Source: Trachelipus rathkii (taxonomy: Eukaryota; Arthropoda; Malacostraca; Isopoda; Trachelipodidae). Taken from it: 18,886 nt of DNA. The translations under genes and the position numbers were made by a program. The notes beneath the pieces are model-generated. The model had not been told where the DNA came from. It was given only the letters and a program-made list of their open reading frames with translations, and did no database searches. Every line of letters starts with the position of its first letter. Position 1 is the first letter of the stretch. The stretch is from the NCBI GenBank assembly GCA_015478945.1, contig JABUQX010088260.1:1-18886 (forward strand). The letters run 5' to 3'. Of the stretch, positions 1-9,645 are shown piece after piece.

Positions 1-112
1 AAGAAAATTCAAAAATGTTCTTTATGTATAAGTTATGTAAAGTTTATTAAAGTTTATATAGAAGTTATGTAAAGTTTATATAAGTTTATATAAAGTTTAT
101 AATAAGTTTTAA

Positions 113-133
113 ATAAACTTTATTAAAGTTTAT
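113..133. repeat. Inverted satellite junction with 10-bp arms
   Basis: A single reversed half-unit, ATAAACTTTA, sits directly against a normal TAAAGTTTAT with one base between them, giving a perfect 10-bp inverted repeat. It is one of few places in the core where the motif appears in the opposite orientation. It probably reflects a micro-inversion, or point changes that created a palindrome. Confidence 0.7.
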
Positions 134-870
134 ATAAAGTTTAATAAAGTTTGACTGTAAAGTTTATATAAAGTTTATGTAAAGTTTTATATAAAGGTTT
201 ATATAAAGTTGTATAAAGTTATATAAAGTTTACATAAGTTTATATAAAGTTTATATAAAGTTTATGTAAAGTTTATATAAGTTTATTACAACATGTTTAT
301 ATAAAGTTAAACAAAGTTAAATATAATTCTATCAAAAGTTTACTATAATTTTTTAAAAAATTAGAAATAAAATAATTATTTATTTATGTAACAGTTTATA
401 ATAGTTTTATTTAAAGTTTATGTAAAGTTTTATATAAAAGTTTATATAAAGTGTATGTAAAGTTTATATAAATTTATATAAAGTTAAATCAAAGTTTCTG
501 TATATGAAGTTTATATAAAGTTTACTGTTAAAGTTTAAGCAAAGTTTATGTAAAGTTTAAATAAAGTTTATTTAAAGTTTATTGTTAAGTTTATATAAAA
601 GTTTATGTAAAGTTAAGCAAAGTTTATGTAAAGTGTCTCTAAAGCTTTGAGAGAGGAAGAAGTTTATATTAAGTTTAATATGGGATATAAAGTTTTAAAA
701 AAGTTTATATAAAGTTTTTTTAAAGTTTATATAAAGCTTTATAACAAGTTTATGCTTAAAATATATAAAGGTTATATGTAAAGTTTATATAAAGTTTATA
801 TAAAGTAAAGTTTATGTATATAAAGTTAAATAAAGTTTATGTAAAGTTTATATAAAGTTTATATAAAGTT

Positions 871-945
871 AAATAAAGTTTATGTAAAGTTTATATAAAG
901 TTTATGTAAAAGATAATTAAGCAAAGTTTATGTAAAGTTTATGTA
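871..945 (+). repeat. Marked higher-order block, copy A (AGATAATTAAGC marker)
   Basis: This stretch of satellite carries the rare insert AGATAATTAAGC at 911-922 within an otherwise regular run. It begins with the variant AAATAAAG at 871. The same block, with the marker also 40 bases from the AAATAAAG start, recurs twice in tandem at 7608-7745. A partial relative with AATTAAGCAAAG lies near 1806-1818. Such shared rare variants show that a multi-monomer segment was copied, not just single units. Confidence 0.8.
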
Positions 946-2328
946 AAGTTTATGTAAAGTTTATATAAAGTTTATGTAAAGTTTATGAAATTGCACACAG
1001 TTTACTATACAGTTTAGTTAAAGATTGTTAAAATGATCTTGAAGATTTTCATGAATAGTTTATGTAAAGTTATGTTAAGTTTATATAAAGTCTTTAATAT
1101 ATAAGTTAATAATTGTTTTATATAAAGTTTACTATATAAAGATGAGCATAAAGTTTATTTAAATTTTAATTAAAGTTACATAAAAGTTTTTCATAAAGTT
1201 TATGTGAAGTTTTGTTTAAAGTTTTTACATAAGTTTTATGTAAAGTTTATGTAAAGTTTATTATTTAAAGTTTATGTAAAGTTTATATAAAGTTTATGAA
1301 AAGTTTATATAAAGTTTATATAAAGTTTATGTAAAGTTTATATAAAGTTTATGTAAAGTTTATAAAAAGTTTATATAAAGTTTATGTAAAGTTTATATAA
1401 AGTTTATATAAAGTTTTAATAAAGTGTATATAAAGTTTATATAAAGTTTATATAAAGTTTATATAAAGTTTATGTAAAGTTTATATAAAGTTTATATAAA
1501 GTTTATATAAAGTTTATATAAAGGTTATATAAAGTTTATTTAAAGATTATGTAAAGTTTATGTAAAGTTTATGTAAAGTTTTTATAAAGTTTATGTAAAG
1601 TTTAGGCAAAGTTTATCTAAAGTTTAAATAAAGTTTATATAAAAATTATATAAAGTTTATATAAAGTTTATGTAAAGTTTATGTAAAGTTTATGTAAAGT
1701 TTATGTATAAAGTTTATTTAAAGTTATGTCAATAGGTTTTTCATATAACGTTTATATAAAGTTAATAAAGTTTATGTAAAGTTTATATAAAGTTTATGTA
1801 AAGTTTAATTAAGCAAAGTTTATGTAAAGTTTATGTAAAGTTTATGTAAAGTTTATTATTTAAAGTTTATGTAAAGTTTATGTAAAGTTTATGTAAGTTT
1901 ATGTTAAGTTTATATAAAGTTTATATAAAGTTAAATAAAGTTTATATAAGGTTTATATAAAGTTTATATAAAGTTTATATAAAGTTTTTATAAAGTTTAT
2001 ATAAAGTTTACATAAGTTAATGTAAATGGTTTATGTAAAAGTTTAATAAAGTTCTACATAAAGTTTATGTAAAGTTTATGTAAAGTTTATGTAAAGTTTA
2101 TGTAAAGGTTATGTAAAGTTTAAATAAAGTTTATATAAAGTTTATGTAAAGTTTATATAGAGTGTAAATAGGTTATGCAAAAATTTTAAAGTTTATGTAA
2201 AGTTTATATAAAGTTTATATAAAGTTTATATAAAGTTTATATAAAGTTTATATAAAGTTTATATAAAGTTTATGTAAAGTTTATATAAAGTTTATATAAA
2301 GTTTATATAAAGTTTATGCTAAAACTCT

Positions 2329-2418
2329 AAAATATTTTTATGTAAACTTTAAAATAATTTTTGTGTACAGTTTCCAAAATATTTTTATGTACACTCAAAT
2401 ATTTCACTTATGTACACG
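2329..2418 (+). repeat. Embedded minisatellite of about 22 bp, four copies
   Basis: Four diverged tandem units interrupt the 11-bp array: 2329-2350, 2351-2375, 2376-2396 and 2397-2418. Each resembles AAAATATTTTTATGTACACT. The first and third match at 19 of 20 positions over their first 20 bases. Unit lengths of 22, 25, 21 and 22 are close to twice 11, so the family may have arisen from a dimer of the surrounding satellite, but the internal sequence is clearly different and contains C. Ordinary 11-bp satellite flanks it on both sides. Confidence 0.75.
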
Positions 2419-3206
2419 TTATATAAAGTTTATGTAAAGTTTATAATAAAATTCATGTAAAGTTTATGTTAAAGTTATATACAGTTTATGTAAAGTTTAT
2501 GTAAAGAAGTTTATTTAAAGTTTATGTAAAGTTTATGTAAAGTTTATGTAAAGTTTATATAAAGTTTTATAAAGTTTATATAAAGTTTATATAAAGTTTA
2601 TATAAAGTTTATATAAAGTTTATGTAAAGTTTATGTAAAGGTTTAATGTAAAGTTTATATAAAGTTTTGTAAAGTTTATGTAAAGTTTATGTAAAAGTTT
2701 ATGTAAAGTTTATATAAAGTTTATATAAAGTTTATATAAAGTTTATATAAAGTTTATATAAAGTTTACATAAAGTTTATGTAAAGTTTATGTAAAGTTTA
2801 TATAAAGTTTATATAAAGTTTAATGTAAAAATTTTATGTAAGTTTATGTAAAGTTTTTGTTAAGGTTTTAACATAAAGTTTATGTAAAGTTTTATAAAGT
2901 TACTTGTAAAGTTATATAAGTTTTAATGTAAAGTTTATCATAAAGTTTATGTAAAGTTTATATAAAGCTTTTATGTAAAGTTTATATAGAAAAGTTTTAT
3001 TTAAATTTTATGTAACAGTTTATGTAAAGTTTATATTAAAGTTTATTTAAAGTTAAGTAAAGGTTACTGTAAAGTTTATGTAAAGTTTATATAAAGTTTA
3101 TATAAAGTTTATATAAAGTTTATATAAAGTTTATATAAAGTTTATATAAAGTTTATGTAAAGTTTATGTAAAGGTTATGTAAAGTTTATATAAAGTTTAT
3201 GTAAAG

Positions 3207-3300
3207 TTTAGGCAAAGTTTATGTAAAGTTTATGTAAAGTTTATGTAAAGTTTATGTAAAGTTTGTGTAAAGTTTATGTAAAGTTTATGTAAAGTTTATG
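3207..3300 (+). repeat. Higher-order satellite block, copy 1 (GGC and TGTGT markers)
   Basis: The monomer order here is one TTTAGGC unit (GGC at 3211-3213), four ATGT units, one rare TGTGT unit (G at 3265), then further ATGT units. The same order recurs with an exact offset of 1824 bases at 5031-5124. Upstream, runs of ATAT units followed by ATGT units are also similar in the two places. The exact offset over the markers shows a segmental copy within the array. A more distant relative with TTTAGGAAAG lies near 4472-4481. Confidence 0.8.
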
Positions 3301-3496
3301 TAAAGTTTACGTAAAGTTTATATAAAGGTTATATAAAGTTTAATAAAGTTTATATAAAGTTTATATAGAGTTTATATAAAGTTTGTTTAAAGTTTATATA
3401 AAGTTTATATAAAGTTTATGTAAAGTTTATATAAAGTTTATATAAAGTTTATATAAAGTTTATATAAAGTTTATGTAAAGTTTATATAAAGTTTAC

Positions 3497-3518
3497 ATAA
3501 AGTTTATATAAACTTTAT
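3497..3518. repeat. Perfect 22-bp palindrome in the satellite
   Basis: A single unit in reverse orientation (AAACTTT at 3510-3516) abuts a forward unit (AAAGTTT at 3499-3505), making a perfect palindrome of 11-bp half-sites. The next base pair outward (C at 3496, A at 3519) no longer matches. Forward satellite continues on both sides, so this is a very local inversion or converted unit. Confidence 0.85.
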
Positions 3519-3913
3519 ATAAAGTTTATATAAAGTTTACATAAAGTTTATGTAAAGTTTATATAAAGTTTATGTAAAGTTTATATAAAGTTTATATAAA
3601 GTTTATTTAAAGTTAATAAGTTTATATAAATGTTTATGTAAAGTTTATAAAAGTTTTATAAAGTTTCATATAAAGTTTTACATAAAGTTATATAAGTTTA
3701 TATAAAGTTTATTGTAAAGTTTATATAAAGTTTTATATAAAGTTTATATAAAGTGTATATAATAGTTTATATAGTTTATATACAGTAAGATAATGTTTAT
3801 ATAAAATTTATCATAAAGTTTATGTAAAGTTTATATAAAGTTTATGTAAAGTTTATGTAAGTTTATGTAAAGTTTATATAAAGTTTATGTAAAGTTTATA
3901 TAAAGTTTTATAT

Positions 3914-3985
3914 AAGGTTTATATAACGTTTATATAAAGTTTATATAAAGTTCACATAAAGTTTATGTAAAGTTTATGTAAAGTT
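3914..3985 (+). repeat. Higher-order block with ATAACG marker, diverged copy
   Basis: This segment begins AAGGTTTATATAACG and is followed by two ATAT-type units, a CACAT variant and two ATGT units. It shares this order with the blocks at 5794-5880 and 8121-8207, though it lacks their CGTATATATAAAG variant. It is read as an older or separately diverged member of the same higher-order family. Confidence 0.6.
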
Positions 3986-5030
3986 TAATAAAGTTTTTGA
4001 CTATTAAAGTTTATTATAAATGTATATAAAAGTTTATATAAATCGTATGATATAAAGTTTAGATAAAGTTATATAAAGTTTATATAAAGTTCTATAGTAA
4101 AGTTTATATGAAGTTTATATAAAGGTTAATATAAGTTTATGTAAAGTTTATATAAAGTTTATGTAAATTTAATGTAAAAAGTTTTATAAAAGTTTAAATA
4201 AAGTTTATAGTAAAGTTTATGTAATGTTTTATATAAAGTTTATGTAAATTTTATATAGTTATTTAAAGTTTATGTAAAACTTTATGTAAAGTTTATATAA
4301 AGTTTATTTAAAGTTTTATGTAAAAGTATATGTTAAGTTTATGTAAAGTTTTTATATAAAGTTTATATAAAGTTTATATAAAGTTTATATAAAGTTTATA
4401 TAAAGTTTATATAAAGTTTATGTAAAGTTTATGTAAAGTTTATGTAAAGTTTATATAAAGTTTATGTAAAGTTTAGGAAAGTTTATGTAAAGTTTATGTA
4501 AAGTTTATATAAAGTTTATATAAAGTTTATATAAAGTTTATATAAAGTTTATATAAATTTATATAAAGTTTTTGTAAAGTTATGTAAAGTTTATATAAAG
4601 TTTATGTAAAGTTTATGTAAAGTTTATGGTAAAGTTTATGTAAAGTTTTGTACAAGTTTAATAAGTTTATGTTAACAGTTTATAATAAAGTTTAATGTAA
4701 AGTTTATATAAAGTTTATGAAAGTTTATATAATGTATGTAAAGTTTATATAAAGTTTATATAAAGTTATATAAAGTTTATATAAAGTTTATGTAAAGTTT
4801 ATAAAAAAGGTTATATAAAGTTTATTTAAAGTTTATGTAAAGTTTATGTTTAGTTTATGATAAAGTATATGAAATTTTATATAAAGATTTATGTATATGT
4901 TTATATAAGGTTTATTAAAGTTTATATAAAGTTTATATAAAGTTTATATAAAGTTTATATAAAGTTTATATAAAGTTTATGTAAAGTTTATGTAAAGTTT
5001 ATGTAAAGTTTATATAAAGTTTAGGTAAAG

Positions 5031-5124
5031 TTTAGGCAAAGTTTATGTAAAGTTTATGTAAAGTTTATGTAAAGTTTATGTAAAGTTTGTGTAAAGTTTA
5101 TGTAAAGTTTATGTAAAGTTTATG
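5031..5124 (+). repeat. Higher-order satellite block, copy 2 (GGC and TGTGT markers)
   Basis: This is the second copy of the block at 3207-3300. The GGC marker (5035-5037) and the TGTGT unit (G at 5089) both lie exactly 1824 bases from their counterparts. Here the GGC unit is preceded by an extra AGGT variant (5024-5026), absent from copy 1, and copy 2 later has a GAAAAG change near 5124. Confidence 0.8.
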
Positions 5125-5793
5125 AAAAGTTTATGTAAAGTTTATATAAAGTTTATATAAAGTTTAATAAAGTTTATATAAAGTTTATATAAAGTTTATA
5201 TAAAGTTTATTTAAAGTTTATATAAGGTTTATATAAAGTTTATATAAAGTTTATTTAAAGTTTATATAAAGTTTATATAAAGTTTATTTAAGTTTATGTA
5301 AAGTTTATATAAAGTTTATATAAAGTTTATGTAAAGTTTATGATAAAAGTTTAAAAAAAAGTTTATATTTAAAATTTTATATAAAGTTTATATAAAGTTT
5401 ATATAAAGTTTACATAAAGTTTATGTAAAGTTTATATAAAGTTTATATAAAGTTTATATAAAGTTTATATAAAGTTTATATAAAGTTTACATAAAGTTTA
5501 TATAAAGTTTATATAAAGTTTTTGTAAAGTTTATATAAAGTTTATATAAAGTTTAAATAAAGTTTAATAAAGTTTATATAAAGTTTATATAAAGTTTATA
5601 AAAGTTTATTCAAGATATAATAAAGTTTTATGTTAAAGTTTTATTAAAGTTTATGTAAAACTTCATTAAATAGTAATATTTTAAAGTTTAATGTAAAGTT
5701 TATATAAAAGTTTTGAAATAAAAAATAATTAAACATTTCAATATTTGAAAAAGGTTTTTTCAGTAAATTATTTATTTTCCATAGAGTTTATAT

Positions 5794-5880
5794 AAAGGTT
5801 TATATAACGTATATATAAAGTTTATATAAAGTTTATATAAAGTTTACATAAAGTTTATGTAAAGTTTATGTGAAGATTAT
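5794..5880 (+). repeat. Higher-order satellite block with ATAACGTATATA marker
   Basis: The block opens with AAAGGTTTATATAACG, continues through ATAT units, an ACAT unit and an ATGT unit, and closes with the rare GTGAAGATTAT. The same 87-base order occurs at 8121-8207 at a constant offset of 2327, with only a few substitutions. It directly follows a non-repeat AT-rich interruption (about 5705-5790). Confidence 0.85.
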
Positions 5881-7607
5881 ATAAAGTTTATGTAAAGTTT
5901 ATGTAAAGTTTATGTAAAGTTTATGTAAAGTTTATATAACATTGCTGTAACTTTTAAGCCTAGTTATACCTAGTTTATGTAAAGTTATGTAAAGTTATGT
6001 AAAGCTTTAAATAGTTTATGTAAAGTTTATATATACAGTTCTATATAAGTTTAAAATGTAGTTTCATGTAAAGTTTATAAAAGTTAAATAAAGTTAATAT
6101 AAAATTTGTATAAAGTTTATATAAAGTTTATGTAAAGTTTATATAAAGTTTATGTAAAGTTTATATAAAGTTTATATAAAGTTTATGTAAAGTTTATATA
6201 AAGTTTATTTAAAGTTTATGTAAAGTTTATGTAAAGTTTATATAAAGTTATGTAAAGTTTATGTAAAGTTTATGTAAGTTTATATAAAGTTATATAAAGT
6301 TTATGTAAAGTTTATATCAAAGTTTTTTTTTATAAAGTTTATAAAGTTTATATAAAGTTTATATAAAGTTACATATAAAGTTTATGTAAAGTTTTAATTG
6401 TGAAGTTTATGATAAGTTTATGTAAAGTATATAAAGTTTAAATGTAAAGTTTATGTAAAATTTGCAAAATTTATAGAAGTTAATAAATACAATTTATTAA
6501 AGATTTTAAAAAGTTTTTAAAAAAGTTTACAAAAGTTTATGAAAGCTTATATAAAGTTTATATAAATTATTGTAAATTTATGTAAAGTTTTATAATGTAA
6601 AGTTTTATAAAGTTTATATAAAGTTTAATAAAAGTTTCATATAAAGTTTATATAAAGTTTTATATAAAGTTTATTTAAACGTTTATATAAAGTTTATATA
6701 AAGTTTTAGTTTAACTTTTTCTATAAGTTTACATAAATTTTTTTTTTAAAGTTTAATGTAAAGTTTATATAAAGTTTATATAAAGTTTATATAAAGTTTA
6801 TATAAAGTTTATATAAAGTTTATATAAAGTTTATATAAAGTTTATAAAATTTAATAATGTTACATATAGTTTATGTAATTATATAAAGTTTATGTAAAGT
6901 TTATATAAAGTTTATGTAAAGTTATATAAAGTTATATAAAGTTTATATAAAGTTTATAAAAGTTTATGTAAAGTTTATATAAAGTTTATGTAAAGTTTAT
7001 ATAAAGTTTTAAAATAAAGTTTAAAATAAAGTTTATAAAGTTTATTAAGTTTATATAAAAGTTTATGTAAAATTTATGTAAAGTTTATGTAAAGTTTATA
7101 TAACGTTTATGTAAAGTTTATGTAAAGTTTATATAAAGTTAATATAAAGTTTAATTAAAGTTTTATATAAAATTTTATATACAAGTTAAAAAAGTTACTG
7201 TAAAGTTTATATAAAGTTTATATAAAGTTTAAGCAAAGTTTATGTAAAGTTTATATAAAGTTTATATAAAGTTTATGTAAAGTTTATATAAAGTTTATGT
7301 AAAGTTTAAGCAAAGTTTATGTAAAGTTTGCATAAAGTTTATTTAAAGTTTATGTAAAGTTTATATAAAGTTTAATAAAGTTTATATAAAGTTTAAAAAA
7401 AGGTTTAATATATCGGCATAATTGTTACTTTAGAAGTTAAATATAAAAGTTTATATACAAGTTATATGTTAAAGTTTTATGTAAAGTTTATGTTAAAAGA
7501 TTATGATAAGAAAGCTGTTTTATTAAGTAAAGGTGTAATGTATAGAAGTATATGTTATAGATAATTTTACTGTAAGTCTTATGATATCTAATTTTATATA
7601 AAAGTTT

Positions 7608-7745
7608 AAATAAAGTTTATGTAAAGTTTATATAAAGTTTATGTAAAAGATAATTAAGCAAAGTTTATGTAAAGTTAAATAAAGTTTATGTAAAGTTTAT
7701 ATAAAGTTTATGTAAAAGATAATTAAGCAAAGTTTATGTAAAGTT
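7608..7745 (+). repeat. Two tandem copies of a 69-bp higher-order unit
   Basis: Copies run 7608-7676 and 7677-7745. Each starts with AAATAAAG and carries the marker AGATAATTAAGC 40 bases in, at 7648-7659 and 7717-7728. The two copies look almost identical by eye. The block at 871-945 is a third, distant copy. This is a recent local tandem duplication of a segment longer than the basic unit. Confidence 0.85.
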
Positions 7746-8120
7746 TATTTAAAGTTTATTATTTAAAGTTTATGTAAAGTTTATGTAAAGTTTATGTAAA
7801 GTTTATGTTAAGTTTATATAAGTTAATATAAAACTAAAATGACGAAGAAGTTTAATTATAAGTTTTAAAGTTTATAATAAAGTTTATATAAAGTTTATAT
7901 AAAGTTTATATAAAGTTTATGTAAAGTTTATATAAAGTTTTTAAAAGGAGTTTATGTAAAGTGTTTATGTAAAGTTAATTAAAGTTTTATACTGAAAAAG
8001 TTATAAGATTCAAGTTTATGAAAAGTTTATATAAAGTTTATATAAAGTTTATGTAAAGTTTATATAAAGTTTATATAAAGTTTATGTAAAGTTTATATAA
8101 AGTTTATGTAAAGTTTATAT

Positions 8121-8207
8121 AAAGGTTTATATAGCGTATATATAAAGTTTATATAAAGTATATATAAAGTTTACATAAAGTTTATGTAAAGTTTATGTGA
8201 AGATTAT
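8121..8207 (+). repeat. Higher-order satellite block with ATAGCGTATATA marker
   Basis: This is the near-identical partner of 5794-5880, at a constant offset of 2327. It differs by ATAGCG for ATAACG and by a TATATATAAAG variant in place of one TTTATATAAAG unit. Both of these differences reappear in a decayed form at 9570-9616, which ties the degenerate zone to this part of the array. Confidence 0.85.
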
Positions 8208-8799
8208 GTAAAGTTTATGAAAAGTTTGTGCTGAAACTTTATTTAAAGTTTATGTAAGTTAATATAAAGTTTTTATGTAAAGTTTAAGCAAAGTTTATGT
8301 AAAGTTTATGTAAAGTTTATGTAAAGTTTATGTAAAGTTTATGTAAAGTTTATGTAAAGTTTATGTAAAGTTTATGTAAAGTTTATATAAAGTTTATATA
8401 AAGTTTATGTAAAGTTTATGTAAAGTTTATATAAAGTTTATTTAAAGTTTATGTAAAGTTTATGTTAAGTTTATGTAAAGTTTATATAAAGTTTATTTAA
8501 AGTTTACATAAAGTTTATATAAAGTTTATATAAAGTTTATATAAAGTTTATATAAAGTTTATATAAAGTTTATATAAAGTTTATATAAAAGTTTACATAA
8601 AGTTTTTGTAAAGTTTGTAATGTTTATGTTAAGTTATGTAAAGTTTTTTGTAAAAGTTTGTTGTAAAGTTATGTAAGTTTATTGGGTGTTTATGATAAGA
8701 TGTGTATAGTTTAATCTAAAGTTTATATAAAGTTTAATAAAGTTTATATAAGTTTAATGTAAGTTTATATAAAGTTTTTTTTAAAAGTTTATATATGGG

Positions 8800-9135
8800 T
8801 TTATAACTAGGGCAATATCGCGGTTAGTCACACTTTGTGTTAACACATTTTAATTATAATTTATGTACAACATGTATATAATAAGTGTATTGAAATTTTT
8901 ATACGATATATATGTAACAAGTTCCCTTTATATAAATCACACCTAAAGTTATATTAATACATATTAAGTACATTTATAATACTTTCTATAAAAACAAAAA
9001 ATAAAAGAGCTTTTATGTAGATTTTTTAAAGTTCGAGATATTCTGTTGATTAAAGGAATCCCATTCTCATCGTCCGACATAATTACTGAATTAAAAGCTT
9101 TATTATTATTATAAAAGCTTTACATTTAATTTAAA
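8800..9135. other. Non-satellite AT-rich island at the end of the core
   Basis: The regular array stops near 8795. Higher-complexity sequence follows, with words such as GGGCAATATCGCGGTTAGTC (8810-8829), a perfect 12-bp palindrome TGTGTTAACACA at 8836-8847, and a mixed-composition stretch at about 9030-9095. A direct repeat TAAAAGCTTTA occurs at about 9092-9102 and 9112-9122. No coding frame or known element is recognised. It could be a decayed insertion or unrelated DNA captured at the array edge. Confidence 0.45.
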
Positions 9136-9569
9136 AAGTTTTTAACACTAAATATATTTATATATAAAAGGTTTAATATTATAATAGTTATATGGTGAAA
9201 GTTTATAGCTTTATAAGTATTTTCAGCACACTTTCTATATAGGGCATTAGTGAACAATGTTTAGTCATTAACTATATTTATAAGTTATAAATAAAATTAT
9301 CTACATAAATATAGATTAATTACTTAATCTAATTTTATTATACATTATATATATTAAAATATTATAATGTTATTTATAATAATACTAATTATATAATTAA
9401 AAGTTCTAATAATATAATTATATACATCTTAATATATAAAAAGTTTTACTAATATTATAGTATATGATAACTTTTATTAACCTTTGTTAGTGAAAGATAG
9501 GGGGTTAAATAAAGTTCTATATAAAGTTTATGTAGAATTTATATAAAGTTTCTATGTAAAGTTTATATA

Positions 9570-9616
9570 AGGTTATATAGCGTATATATAAAGTTTAATT
9601 AAAGTATATATAAATT
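9570..9616 (+). repeat. Decayed copy of the ATAGCG higher-order block
   Basis: The words GGTTATATAGCGTATATATA (about 9571-9590) and then AAAGTATATATAAA (9601-9614) match the particular variants of the block at 8121-8207, not those of 5794-5880. Indels separate them. The copy lies within the degenerate zone and is evidence that this zone descends from the same array. Confidence 0.65.
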
Positions 9617-9621
9617 TTCAA

Positions 9622-9645
9622 GATCAAAGTATGTACCCTTTGATC
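9622..9645. repeat. Inverted repeat GATCAAAG / CTTTGATC
   Basis: Eight-base arms at 9622-9629 and 9638-9645 are perfectly complementary around an 8-base loop, and a further TTGATC lies downstream near 9671-9676. Outside the satellite word set this is unusual locally. There is no T-run or gene context to call it a terminator or operator. Confidence 0.5.

Larger units (their letters stand above)
1..8795 (+). repeat. 11-bp AT-rich satellite array, homogeneous core
   Basis: Direct reading shows head-to-tail copies of an 11-bp unit with two main forms, AAAGTTTATAT and AAAGTTTATGT. Rarer forms end ACAT, TTT, AAGC or GGC. Long stretches keep exact 11-bp spacing: eight consecutive ATGT units start at 8294, 8305 and so on to 8371, and seven consecutive ATAT units run from 6764 to 6836 and again from 8514 to 8586. 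Dividing the length by 11 gives at most about 800 units; the true number is lower because of indels and interruptions. Nearly every unit carries G and no C on this strand, so the array is strongly strand-asymmetric. Single-base indels often shift the register. More degenerate patches lie near 300-400, 960-1240, 5690-5790, 6470-6540 and 7400-7600. I do not recognise it as a named satellite. Known models of unequal exchange explain such homogeneity; a centromeric, pericentromeric or subtelomeric position is possible but not shown. Confidence 0.95.

Noticed and set aside
1..8795. CRISPR array or other spaced-repeat system
   Set aside because: Units are contiguous with no unique spacers, no cas-type genes are present, and the sequence is eukaryotic in character.
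1..8795. Telomeric repeat array
   Set aside because: The 11-bp AAAGTTTATRT unit lacks the G-run of usual telomere repeats, and the array decays into internal sequence. A subtelomeric satellite remains possible but unproven.
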